NCBI GenBank assembly: GCA_039105265.1
Contig: JAPFFF010000003.1
Coordinates: 4,464,001 to 4,528,000 of the forward strand
Length of the DNA: 64,000 nucleotides
Direction: 5' to 3'
From: Tritrichomonas musculus
Taxonomy: Eukaryota; Parabasalia; Tritrichomonadida; Tritrichomonadidae
The position numbers and the translations under genes are program-made. The notes under the pieces were generated by a model. It was not told the origin of the DNA and ran no database searches. It saw only the letters and a program-made list of their open reading frames with translations. Positions 20,889-30,767 of the stretch are shown here, piece by piece; position 1 is the stretch's first letter; each line of letters begins with the position of its first letter.

Positions 20889-21069
20889 TGTGAAAAATGA
20901 AGAGATTACGTAAATATATGAAATAAATATTAAATAAAACGAAAATATCAAGCATCACTTCAACAACACTTACAAATAATCAAACGGATATAATAAATAT
21001 TAATTGAACTATTCAAATTAACACAAAAACGAATACAACAAATATTTTCACTTCACTTGAATTTATATA

Positions 21070-21776
21070 ATGACAAACAATACATACAAAGAATTACCAA
21101 CTAAAGTACCAAGATTCAGATATGAAAAGCCCAAAATTCAGTACTTTGACGACTGCGTTTTCTGTATTAAAACATTTGAAGCATTAGATGATCCATTAGA
21201 AAAGTTAAGATATTTTTTGTTATACAATCAAATGAGCCAGCAAACGTTTGATATAATCAAAGATCAAATTGTATCTATTTTAAATGTTGTCATCAAATTT
21301 GATATATCATACGAATTTCAAGGATTACTCATGATTGCAAATTATAACTACTATGTTCATACAATGAATTCTTGATACATTTTATAACTAATGCTATATT
21401 TGATATTTTATATATATTTGATGCAATTAAAGTCATCAGAATTTACACAGAAAAATATGGGAAGATATTTGATCAATCTATCATGGATAAAATTTTTGAA
21501 CTATCACTATTAATTGAACTATCACTATTAATTGAACAAAAAGAAATATGGAATATAATTTCTGTATTATCATCTTATTTCGATTACGAAATTAACCATA
21601 CCACATTATCAAAAATATTGACCAATTATAAGAATTTAAGCTATTCAGAAAAAGAATCATTATTATTCTTATTAAGATCAATGTTACTAAGAGATAATTC
21701 AGTGAATATATCAAATTTTTCATTATTATGCATGCAAAGTACTAATTTGATCATTTCTATTTTTAATGATTGCTAA
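21070..21776 (+). pseudogene. Helical-repeat protein gene in two frames (frameshifted)
   Basis: The first frame (21070-21375, 101 codons) starts MTNNTYKELPTKVPRFRY and stops at TGA. A second frame continues at 21372-21776 with similar helical sequence to a stop at 21776. The stop falls a few bases after the frames meet, as expected of one gene with a frameshift near 21370. A TCACTT initiator-like motif lies just upstream near 21050. The product would be about 235 residues, all-helical, with no recognised enzyme motif. Part of the second frame has an in-frame 18-base tandem duplication (LSLLIE twice, 21498-21535). The family is unknown to me. Two overlapping small genes are a less likely reading. 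Confidence 0.5.
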
Positions 21777-21799
21777 AATGCTAATGAAAGAATTGTAAT

Positions 21800-22111
21800 C
21801 AGGGATGGCCAACGTTGACGTTGAGCTCGTTGAATTTTATAACGTCTCGTTCATTGACAGTCAACGATCAACGACGTTGAGCCCATTAATGGGCAATTCT
21901 ATTTTCATGTAAAAATACAAAAATTTAACTTTGACTTCAATACGTTGAATTGAAATTGAAAAAAGTTAAAAAGTGACATATTTTTGGACGATCATTTTCA
22001 ATGTCATTTGCCACGTTGACGTTGACATCATTTCAACGTTGACAACGTTGATAACGAAGAACTTTTAAACGGTCTCTCCGTTATCAATTTTTTCAACGTT
22101 TACCATCCCTT
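21800..22111. mobile_element. hAT-type MITE, 312 bp
   Basis: The ends are CAGGGATGGCCAACGTTGA and (inward from the right) AAGGGATGGTAAACGTTGA, flanked by a perfect 8-bp duplication ATTGTAAT at 21792-21799 and 22112-22119. The CAGGG start and 8-bp duplication are typical of hAT elements. The body is rich in AACGTTGACGTTGA-like subrepeats and has no coding frame. Confidence 0.9.
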
Positions 22112-22233
22112 ATTGTAATTGATATCATTTTGTTAATTGAAGAAAAAAGCATACATATTATTGATGTTAAACAAATGATTCATCATTTTTTAAGTTAAAT
22201 GCTAGAAATAAATAATTTGCATTGAAAAATAAC

Positions 22234-22322
22234 TAAACTTGAATCAAAAACGATAAGACACTTCTGGTCAAAATTGAATTAAATTTCATCATTGGTGTCT
22301 TATCGTTTTTGATTTAAGTTTA
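22234..22322. mobile_element. Short hairpin MITE, probably mariner-type (TA ends)
   Basis: Arms AAACTTGAATCAAAAACG..ACAC and complement pair at 26 of 27 bases around a loop of about 33 bases, and TA flanks both sides. Size and structure fit a tiny stowaway/mariner-like MITE. A structured RNA terminator is the alternative. Confidence 0.6.
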
Positions 22323-22552
22323 ATTAAAATTAGCATTATATAATAAAAATAAAAAAAAAGTAAAATGTTTTTTAATTTTCAAAGGAAATTGCCCTGACAT
22401 TATTTTTTTTTTGCCCTCTAGCATTATAATTGAGAGGATGAAAAAATCACAAGAGCCACATGTTTGGCCCGTAAATTGCTCAAGGGCCAAAAGTGCCATT
22501 TGTCACTTTTTTGCCCGATCCTGCCCTTTTAGCAAGCCTGAGTTCTCGCACC

Positions 22553-23310
22553 CAGGGCTGGCCAACGTTGACGTTAAAATCGTTGAACAAAATGTTATAT
22601 CGTTGAATTGAATTTCAACGTCAACGACATTAAGGCCATTGATTATAACCGTTTTAATTTGGTCATAACGGCATGTTAACGTTGAAATAATGTTGAATCA
22701 ATGAATTAAGTTAACGTTATGCTTATTGAAAAGTTGAATTTTTTTGAGAGACAACTTTTTCTGAAAAAAACTTTATCGATTCAATTTATATTTGGTATGA
22801 TTTAAGGTACAAATCCAGTACGTTTAGTAACCGTAATTTTTTTTGACATTCTCAAAGAATAAGATGACATGTTAAATAAAAAACGATTATTTTCATCCAT
22901 TTCATATAACATGTCATAATGTTTATTTAAATTGTAAAATAAGTGTCAAAAACAAACCTAGTCAATTTAAACTTTTTCAGAGACATGCAACTATTCAAAT
23001 AATAAACGTTCTCCTATTCAAAAAATAACGTACTGGATTTGTACCTTAATGAAGCATAATTATTTTGAAAAAATTAGTAAATATCATTATCATATCTATA
23101 TAAATACCAAATATATATATGTTACAGAAATGATAATTTAATTTTATATCAACGACGATAGAAATAAAAAAGTGCCATTTTTTTGGACGATCAATTTCAA
23201 CGAAACACTTATCGTTGATCGTTGACGTTGAAATAACGAAGTTAACGTTGACAACGAGCCACCAAAAAAGTGACGCCGTTGATCAATTTTTTCAACATTG
23301 ACCATCCCTG
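22553..23310. mobile_element. hAT-type MITE, 758 bp, carrying a TTAA-type MITE
   Basis: The ends are CAGGGCTGGCCAACGTTGAC and (inward from right) CAGGGATGGTCAATGTTGA, with a perfect 8-bp duplication CTCGCACC at 22545-22552 and 23311-23318. It is the same family as the 312-bp element, with subterminal GTTGACGTTGAA repeats at both ends. The core (22806-23045) is a separate insertion. Confidence 0.9.
22806..23045. mobile_element. TTAA-type (piggyBac-like) MITE, 240 bp
   Basis: A perfect 19-bp inverted repeat, GGTACAAATCCAGTACGTT, bounds the element. TTAA at 22802-22805 and 23046-23049 is the target duplication typical of piggyBac elements. It is non-coding and sits wholly inside the 758-bp hAT-type MITE. 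Confidence 0.85.
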
Positions 23311-23320
23311 CTCGCACCTC

Positions 23321-24299
23321 TGTCATTTTTAATTTGGATGCTTTTCTTTCATAAAAATAGGAGATCTCATTTATTATTGATTTATTTTAATAAATATCAA
23401 ATATATAATATAATAATATATTTTAGAACTACAATAACAAATCTCCTTTAAGGACGTGGTAGGACCAAATATAATCTCATTTTTGTATGTAAAATATCTC
23501 ATTTAATATTTGTTATCACAAAACTTTATCAATTAAATTGCATTAACATTTAAATATATAATACTATTTTACCAATAATTTCAAAAATTATCCCAGAAGA
23601 CAATTTGCTGTCATTCAATTTTTATGATATCGGACCTGTTGAAGTATAAATTTTTGAATAAAAAAGTAAATGAATTAAAAAAATACTCAATAGGAAATAT
23701 TCAGCAAATGATTAATTTTGATATATTAATAGTTCAAGTGCTACATTTGTGAATTCGCATACTTCTATTCATTTGAAAGTTATGAATTTGGCTAAAACCA
23801 CTTTTTTTTATCACCTCATTAAAATTGAATTTTAATGTATGCAATAAATAATATTATAGTAAACTTACAAATATCCCAAAATTAAACTCTATTTAAGAAA
23901 AAAGTATAACAAAATTTTTTCAGAATATTGATGATCATTAAAATTTTTTTTCAAATTATGTAATTTTGGTCAATAGGAAAAGTGAGCAATCATGTATATA
24001 TTTAATAAAAACCATTTATTTTTTGATTAATAAAGTCGTTCTGATGTTCTATTCATTTTAATGTCATTTTTAATTTGGATGCTTTTCTTTCATATACATA
24101 GGAGATCTCATTTATTATTGATTTATTTTAATAAATATCAAATATATAATATAATAATATATTTTAGAACTACAATAACAAATTATTTAAGGAGATATTT
24201 ACACATAAAATTCAAAATATATTTGGTCCTACCACGTCCTTAAAGGAGATTTTTACTCAAAAAATTCAAATTATATTTGGTCATACCACGTCCTTAAGA
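23321..24299. repeat. Compound repeat: 122-bp direct repeats plus inverted and tandem end motifs
   Basis: A 122-bp sequence at 23321-23442 recurs in the same orientation at 24062-24183, with only a few differences near 23373-23380. After the left copy comes CTCCTTTAAGGACGTGGTAG (23443 on). After the right copy its complement occurs twice, in two 54-base tandem units (24189-24243 and 24243-24297), each ending ACCACGTCCTTAA. The 0.6 kb between is AT-rich and non-coding. It looks like a MITE insertion with later duplication. It ends only about 70 bases before the HID1-like start codon. Confidence 0.75.
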
Positions 24300-24371
24300 C
24301 TATAATATTCTCAATCTATTCAAATTTTTTTATATTTTTTTCAACAATTACTAATATATTATATTGCGAAA

Positions 24372-26519
24372 ATGGGCATATCCCCATCAACAGAAAAACC
24401 AGATTATATGTCATATATGGCACGCCTTTCATTGAAAGATTATAAAAATGATGAAAAATTTTGGACAGAGCTTTTATCTCTAGCTCCTTCAAGAATTGAT
24501 GTCCCCTTCCCTTATCCACGACTTATGAATGAAATTGCTGTTAAGTTTCCACAAAATTTCCTTCGATTAGTCTTAATTTGCGTTCAACATGTCAACTTGT
24601 TAAAAGATGGAGTCTCAGTTTCAATTTTTCCTGATATGATTCTTGATCAATTTTTTTTAAGCATGCTTATATTTGATACATGTTTTGAAGCATTAATTTA
24701 TAATGAAAAATTAATTCCAATCCTAAATCGCTTGGACTCTTCACTTGCACAAATATACATCAAAGCTCGACCTCATCTAGAATCATATATTTCACTATCT
24801 CAAAAAAGAAAGCAAGAGCATCCGATAGACAACCAAGAAGATTCTCTTCATCCAGAAAATGAAGAAAAAACAAATCATTTGGAAACAAACCAAACTCAAA
24901 CAACAAATACATCAAGTCAGATTAATCCAATTTTTGCATCAATGCAACTTCATGAAGGGCATGTAGTCAATTCAATGATCTCATGCCTTTCTAATTGCAT
25001 GTTTAAAGCAGGGTTAACTCTAGAAAATGAAGAAAAAGATTGGAATCAATCTACTGTTAATTATAAATCCCTCAACATTTCTAGACGTGACATTATACAC
25101 TGCATTTACTTTTTAAATTCTTTGGATTATTTTCTTCCAGAAAAAATGGATCCCAAACCTCATTTTCTAATCGAAATGCCTGAATTCCCATTTACCGATT
25201 TTTTAAAATCTATGTGTATTGTAGCTACTAAATATCACTTGAATTCTTATCAAAATATCAACGAAAATGAAACATTTTCACTTTTGCAAAATTGTTTGGG
25301 ATTTATAATACAGCTTTTTAACTCAGAACCTTTAGCAACTGCATTTTCCCAAGTTGATCCATTAATCTTACTTCAAGCATTCATCTTAAAGGATACTCCT
25401 GAAGCCCAACTTCTATTTCACCCTTCTGATCTACTTGCTAATGAAACATTAACTTTTCTTTACACGGCACTCTGTTATCAACCAAATCTTTCGCTTATTA
25501 TTGCCAATGAAGGATTAGCGAATAAATTCATTTTTACGTTAATAGAAGCACTTCAGTTAACATTCGAATCAGTTGGCGTTTGCTATTTGCATTCAATTAT
25601 TATATCAACAATTTTATTGCTTGTTTCCGACGAAACAATAGCCTCTCTTTTAAACAATCCTTTCAATCAGAATTTTGTAAAAAGCCAATTTCGACCACAT
25701 TCTGGCTCATATGCTGATGTTTTGCTTGAAGTTCTCTTTAACTTGTGCGATTCAAGCTCATATAATTTTGCACCTGCTGTAGCTGCTGTTTTTCAAATGA
25801 TTGTTCCTCAAGTTCAAAGCTTTTCTATTTTTACAGCAGAAAAAATAATTAATCTTTTTGACAACGCTATTAAGGCAGAAAATCAGAAACTTATTGAACT
25901 TCTTTTAGAAGCATTTGCCGAGATCGTTCAGAATAAAATCAATAATGAAAATTTGGTTCCTACAATGATTATTAAAAATGCTTCACTATTCCAAAATCTG
26001 AAAGAAAATGAAAAGTTTGAGTTTAGTACCAATTCACTAGATATTATTTTCACTTTTATTTCTTACATCAATGATAAATTAAGTAACGAGAACTTGGATA
26101 TCAAAGCTATTTTAGAATCGCCAGATGTTTCTAAAATTTTCACAAATGTTGTATCTTTCATGAAACATCCACAAATTCTAAATGAAGAAATAACTGCTTC
26201 TTGGACAGAATGGTCGTTAATCTCGTTCAAAAAGTCATTCGAAAAAGAATTTGAGAGATTCAATAGTTTGAAAGTTGAATTGAACATGCAAGATCAACAA
26301 ATTCAATTTATGATGAAACAACAACAACAAATCCAACAACAACAGCAGCGACAACAGCAAATTCAGCAGCAGCAAGAACAACAAGATCAAGAAGAACAAG
26401 ATAAACTTCAGAATGAGGAAGAAAAAGAGAAAGAAGAACTGGAAAAAATTCAACAAGCAAAACAAGAACAACAACAGAATAAGCCAGATGAAGTCGATGA
26501 GGTCGAATTAGATGAATGA
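24372..26519 (+). CDS. HID1: HID1/dymeclin-family Golgi protein
   Basis: A 715-residue helical protein beginning MGISPSTEK, an N-myristoylation-type start as in HID1 and dymeclin. An early segment (EKFWTELLSLAPS) resembles the FW-Q-L strand of both proteins. Residues about 400-560 match HID1 best by eye: a ..YLHSIIISTILLLVSDE stretch, the short block SYADVLLEVLF, then FTAEKIINLFDNAI and LIELLLEAFAEIVQ, followed by LVPTMIIKNASLFQNL. HID1 binds Golgi membranes through its myristate and acts in secretory-granule and trans-Golgi trafficking. The C-terminus is unusual: after a conserved SWTEWSL block it ends in a Gln-rich coiled coil (residues about 645-705) and an acidic tail. The upstream gap is a repeat, so the promoter must be very short. 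Confidence 0.75.
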   Translation: MGISPSTEKPDYMSYMARLSLKDYKNDEKFWTELLSLAPSRIDVPFPYPRLMNEIAVKFPQNFLRLVLICVQHVNLLKDGVSVSIFPDMILDQFFLSMLIFDTCFEALIYNEKLIPILNRLDSSLAQIYIKARPHLESYISLSQKRKQEHPIDNQEDSLHPENEEKTNHLETNQTQTTNTSSQINPIFASMQLHEGHVVNSMISCLSNCMFKAGLTLENEEKDWNQSTVNYKSLNISRRDIIHCIYFLNSLDYFLPEKMDPKPHFLIEMPEFPFTDFLKSMCIVATKYHLNSYQNINENETFSLLQNCLGFIIQLFNSEPLATAFSQVDPLILLQAFILKDTPEAQLLFHPSDLLANETLTFLYTALCYQPNLSLIIANEGLANKFIFTLIEALQLTFESVGVCYLHSIIISTILLLVSDETIASLLNNPFNQNFVKSQFRPHSGSYADVLLEVLFNLCDSSSYNFAPAVAAVFQMIVPQVQSFSIFTAEKIINLFDNAIKAENQKLIELLLEAFAEIVQNKINNENLVPTMIIKNASLFQNLKENEKFEFSTNSLDIIFTFISYINDKLSNENLDIKAILESPDVSKIFTNVVSFMKHPQILNEEITASWTEWSLISFKKSFEKEFERFNSLKVELNMQDQQIQFMMKQQQQIQQQQQRQQQIQQQQEQQDQEEQDKLQNEEEKEKEELEKIQQAKQEQQQNKPDEVDEVELDE

Positions 26520-26814
26520 CTTGATTATTGATTAAAGAAACTGTGATATTTTTTTTATATTGTCACAATATATTTTATATGTGACAAATATATATATTTT
26601 ATATATTATATATTTACGGTATCTTATATTAAATATTTTCGCTTATTTTGATTTTTTCTGATTGAAAATATTTTTTAAATTAAAAACTATCCCATCTATC
26701 AATCACTTTATTATTTGTTTTATGAAGGCATCTGTATTTAAATAGATATTTGGCCAAAATTTCAATTATTAATTCAGTGACTTTTTGTAAGAGAGCTCTA
26801 TTTCCAATAAATTT
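26520..26814. other. AT-rich spacer
   Basis: About 295 bases with TATATA-rich stretches. It holds the HID1-like 3' end and the promoter of the next gene. Nothing else is seen. Confidence 0.5.
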
Positions 26815-29073
26815 ATGACTTTAATTGATCGCGAAACACTTAGTATTTTAAATCCAATTTTTAAAATTTCTCGAGTTCAAATTTTATGGGATGATGAGGT
26901 AAACGAAATTGAAAAAAATGTTGATACTCATAAAAGAATTTGCCTTATTTCGACAACTGGTATTTACATTATTAAAAAGAAATCCTTTCCACATCCAGCA
27001 AAAATTACAAGCTCAATTATTATTAGCGATTTGTCATCAATTGCAGTTATTGATGATAAATGTACTTTCATGAGTTCGCGCACTCAAATATCAATTCAGC
27101 ATAAAAATGCATGCATGTTTGCATCTGTTGTTTATTGTGTCAGAAAGGCACAATACCCTCTTTCAATTTTACCATTATCAACAACATTACCAAACGATGA
27201 TTCTTTTGAATTAATCAATGAAAATTCCCCATATCAACCATCATCATTATTCATAGATCGTATAATTACATGCGCCCTTCACCTTAAGCTTGATCTTCAA
27301 CAATCCCTTATTCAACAAATTCAGGCAGACTTAAAAATAAATGAAAATACTTTTATAATAACCAAATCAATTTCTAAATCACCACTTTTTGAAGCTATCA
27401 TGATTTCAATACCATACGCCCTAGAAATTCGAACCATTATTATTGACAATTGCCAATTATCTGTAATTTTTCATCACTTCAACGAAATATTATTACGTGG
27501 ACAACAAGTCACCAAAATCGAGTTTATAAACTGCGATTTCACAAATTCTCTCTCTTACTTCAAACAAGGAATTACTACAAATGGATTATTTAAACCTTCA
27601 ATTTGGTCGTTTATTTCTACTTTAATAAATGAGTCTTTTTCATCACTTTTTGACTCTCTAACGCTTTTAAATTGCGATATTAAATCATTAACCTTTGACA
27701 ACTGCACATTTTCAAACGAAACAATGTCAGCAGTTTTTCAATCCATATTCTTCAATTCTTGTTTTCATCATCTTGAACACTTTGCATTGAATGGCACTAC
27801 TCAGTTCTATGATCTTCCTTTTCAAATCGCAAGCCTTGCTTGCTGCAGCTGGGTTATGCTATCAAAATGTCTTCACAGTATCTCTCTTAGTAATTGTGGA
27901 ATTGATGCCTCTTCATGCATTCCTCAACTTTTGAAATTTGACACAGGGTTGACAAATTTATCATTTTCCGGAAGCAATTTTAATAATCCCCTTGTTTTCA
28001 AGACTCCACCTGTTCTAAATCATCTTATTTTTCTTGATCTCTCTAATTCGAGTTTTACTGTTGAGAGTCTCATATCAATATTCAATATCATCAACGACCA
28101 TTTATTGACAATTGATGGCCTTGATTTAAGTCAAATTCAGTTTTCAGATGATAATCAAAAAACTACTTTCTTAGAAAAAATTGAGAATTTGACTGTTGAT
28201 GAATTGAAAACCTTAGTTTTTGATGACAACGTTTTAGAAGAAAAACAAACTTGCTCTTTTGCATCATTTATATCAAAACAGAAGTGCTTGAAACATTTGA
28301 TCATTAATAATTCTATCCAAGTTTCTGACTCATCCGAGGGAATCATTTCTCTAATAAACGCAATCAAAAATCTTGACTTGGTCACATTGTCTTTAAGAAG
28401 CGATAAATCGTCAAGCTTTTCATTTGGGTCAATACTTACGAAAGAACTTTTATCATTACTCAATAAGAAAACATTAAAATATGTTGATTTAACATGCCAA
28501 TGCATATCTAATGAGGGACTTCAAATATTGAAAGAAAATCTCAATAATGGAATCGAGTATCTATATTTCGATGGAAGCAATTCCTCGATAGATTCATTAT
28601 TTGATTTCTGTGAAGCAGTTATTTCGTCTAAATTAAAATTTGCTTCATATCCTTCAATGGATTTCACACGTGAAATTGAAAAGTTGAAGACTAATAATAA
28701 CGAAAATAATTCCGATAGTTCTGGAAAAGTTGGCATAATAATTAATCGAGAAAATCGACTTTTAACACGCTTTAATAACAGATTCCCTTTAAAGCCAGAT
28801 GAAAGATTTTGGCTAGAGCAAGTTAATGAAGTGAAACCTATTACACAAAAAGCAGCAAAGTCATCAATAAATGATAATTCTATTCCAAGTTTGAGCAATT
28901 TCTCTATTGCTCCCTTTTTCAATGATTCAGTTGTGAAAAGAGACATAGAAATGGAATTGCTTTTTAAAGAAGCAATCGATACAGAAGCAGATGATTTCAG
29001 AGAAGCTATTTATAAATTTGTCGACCAAATTGATAACCAATTATCTTTCAGAAATTTGATGAATAATTATTAA
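26815..29073 (+). CDS. Leucine-rich repeat protein, CARMIL-like
   Basis: A 752-residue protein. Residues 1-130 look like a small beta-rich PH-type domain (ILWDDEVNEIEKN, ICLISTTGIYIIKKK), followed by LRRs from about 180 to 610 with repeats such as LNHLIFLDLSNSSFT and TLKYVDLTCQCISNEGLQIL. PH-like domain plus long LRR array is the layout of CARMIL proteins, which bind actin capping protein and control actin at the membrane; trichomonads have expanded LRR families of this kind. The C-terminal tail (about 630-752) is short and has no obvious capping-protein-binding motif, so I infer the family from architecture only. It runs in the same direction as the HID1-like gene upstream. Confidence 0.6.
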   Translation: MTLIDRETLSILNPIFKISRVQILWDDEVNEIEKNVDTHKRICLISTTGIYIIKKKSFPHPAKITSSIIISDLSSIAVIDDKCTFMSSRTQISIQHKNACMFASVVYCVRKAQYPLSILPLSTTLPNDDSFELINENSPYQPSSLFIDRIITCALHLKLDLQQSLIQQIQADLKINENTFIITKSISKSPLFEAIMISIPYALEIRTIIIDNCQLSVIFHHFNEILLRGQQVTKIEFINCDFTNSLSYFKQGITTNGLFKPSIWSFISTLINESFSSLFDSLTLLNCDIKSLTFDNCTFSNETMSAVFQSIFFNSCFHHLEHFALNGTTQFYDLPFQIASLACCSWVMLSKCLHSISLSNCGIDASSCIPQLLKFDTGLTNLSFSGSNFNNPLVFKTPPVLNHLIFLDLSNSSFTVESLISIFNIINDHLLTIDGLDLSQIQFSDDNQKTTFLEKIENLTVDELKTLVFDDNVLEEKQTCSFASFISKQKCLKHLIINNSIQVSDSSEGIISLINAIKNLDLVTLSLRSDKSSSFSFGSILTKELLSLLNKKTLKYVDLTCQCISNEGLQILKENLNNGIEYLYFDGSNSSIDSLFDFCEAVISSKLKFASYPSMDFTREIEKLKTNNNENNSDSSGKVGIIINRENRLLTRFNNRFPLKPDERFWLEQVNEVKPITQKAAKSSINDNSIPSLSNFSIAPFFNDSVVKRDIEMELLFKEAIDTEADDFREAIYKFVDQIDNQLSFRNLMNNY

Positions 29074-29839
29074 TTTTTTTTTTCTTTAATAATGCGAATA
29101 ATGAAATTGATTGATCTTAATACAATACTAATTTCTCTTTTAAATTCAATTCTTGACTATTTTTTATTGTATTATTAAATAATATATTATTTTATTGACC
29201 TAATTTTTTTTATTTATTTATTATAATTAGAGATAATTAAAAATATATCCAAAGACTATTTTAATTTTTTGAAAAAAACAACCTCAATATTAAAAAAAAG
29301 TAAGAGAAATTTCGTTTTAATCCTAATAATAAGTCATCAAAATTTTCTCAATCAAAATTGAAATGTTTATTTTTTATCGTTAATAATTTGATATATTAAA
29401 ATTTGTTTAATTTCTTAAAATAACTCAATATTTTTGCTATTTTTAAAACTAAAATACATTAAATATTTATTTATTACTTAATATTTTCAAAATAATACAT
29501 TTTTTCTAGAAAAATATTGAGATAATCTTATTTGAATAGAAAATCAATGATAAAATGCTTATATATGTATAAATCTTTATTTAAATAGAGTAATTATATA
29601 TAAATATTTATTTAAAAAATATAAAAAAAACAAAAATACATTATCTTCGTGATGTAAAACATAATTTGATGAAGTAAAAACAGTTTTAGTATCGCGAAAT
29701 AAAAAACCAAAATTTTAGTTTCAATAAATTCACCTTTTTATTTCAGAGTAATTTATAATGGCAGAATTTTTTCAAGTAAAATTTTAATTGATCTCTCAAA
29801 AACTCCGTTGTAATAAACAGAAAAAATTCATTTTGAATT
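29074..29839. other. AT-rich intergenic region upstream of histone H3
   Basis: About 770 bases of AT-rich sequence with A- and T-runs. Apart from the H3 initiator at its end, I see no gene or repeat. No partner histone gene lies in it. Confidence 0.5.
29828..29834 (+). promoter_or_regulatory. TCA-type initiator of histone H3
   Basis: TCATTTT starts 12 bases before the H3 ATG. It fits the trichomonad initiator consensus TCA(C/T)(T/A), where transcription starts at the A; the leader would be about 10 bases. Confidence 0.5.
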
Positions 29840-30256
29840 ATGGCTCGTACTAAACAAACTGCTCGTAAATCTACTGGTGGTAAAACACCACGTAAATCAC
29901 TCGGTGCCAAGGCTGCCCGTAAATCAACACCAGTCGTTGATTCACAAGGCGCAAAGAAACAGCATCGTTTCAGACCAGGCACAGTTGCACTCAGAGAAAT
30001 CAGAAAGTACCAAAAGAGCACAGATCTTCTTATCCGTAAACTCCCATTCCAAAGACTTGTTCGTGAAATCGCTTCAGGATTCCGTGGAGATCTTCGTTTC
30101 CAATCATCAGCTATCGCTGCTCTTCAAGAAGCATCAGAAGCATATCTTGTTGGTCTTTTTGAAGATACAAATCTTTGCGCTATTCATGCTAACCGCGTTA
30201 CAATCATGGAACGTGATGTTCAACTTGCACAAAGAATCCGAGGTGAACGTAACTAA
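29840..30256 (+). CDS. Histone H3
   Basis: A 138-residue histone H3 starting [15 protein letters not shown]. The tail keeps K4, K9, K14, K18, K23, K27 and S28. The segment between S28 and the KK before HRFRPGT is TPVVDSQGA, two residues longer than in canonical H3, which explains 138 instead of 136 codons. The core histone fold is well conserved ([41 protein letters not shown]), with CAIHA as in H3 and a normal end at RIRGERN. It is clearly not CenH3, since loop 1 and the alpha-N helix are canonical. It stands alone, with no H4 beside it in this window. Codon use is GC-richer than in neighbours, as expected for a highly expressed gene. A TCATTTT initiator lies just upstream. Confidence 0.98.
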   Translation: MARTKQTARKSTGGKTPRKSLGAKAARKSTPVVDSQGAKKQHRFRPGTVALREIRKYQKSTDLLIRKLPFQRLVREIASGFRGDLRFQSSAIAALQEASEAYLVGLFEDTNLCAIHANRVTIMERDVQLAQRIRGERN

Positions 30257-30767
30257 AATTGATTAAATTATTATTTTTTTTTTTTTTATTACTCGACTTC
30301 TTTATTATTAAAGTAAAAGCAACTAATTCATATTTTGATTCACATTATATTATTGTTATCACAAGTTTGTTTTTTATTTTAAAATTTTTTAGATTCTTTT
30401 TAAATCAATCATATATGGGCTTTTTAAAAATTCTATAATATTTTGCCGAAAATACTTAAATAAAATTAATTATTCCATTTAAAGGTTGATTGATTAGGAT
30501 TTTTGACACTTTTTAATCAGATTAATGTCAAACATAACCTTATTATATGCAATATCTGTCGCTTTTTTATATTTTTTAATAGTTTCTTTCTTTGATTTTG
30601 AATAAAATACTATACAATATTTAAATTTGTGAAATTTATTGATACATTATTTGATTACCTTTATTTCAAAAACAAACAAACAAACTTATTTCTAAAAAAG
30701 ATGAATAAAAATCGAAATGATAAAAATCTATATTTTTACAAAAACAAATTTCATAATATAATATATA
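30257..30767. other. AT-rich spacer between convergent genes
   Basis: About 510 bases holding the H3 3' end (a T-run directly after the stop) and the 3' end of the pecanex-like gene. Nothing else is visible. Confidence 0.5.

Noticed and set aside
23321-24183. 122-bp direct repeats as long terminal repeats of a retroelement
   Set aside because: Far too short, no coding sequence between them, no primer site, and the neighbouring end motifs are inverted as in a DNA element.
29743-30021. Minus-strand frame over histone H3 (and 29877-30266 in another plus frame)
   Set aside because: Shadows of the H3 coding sequence.
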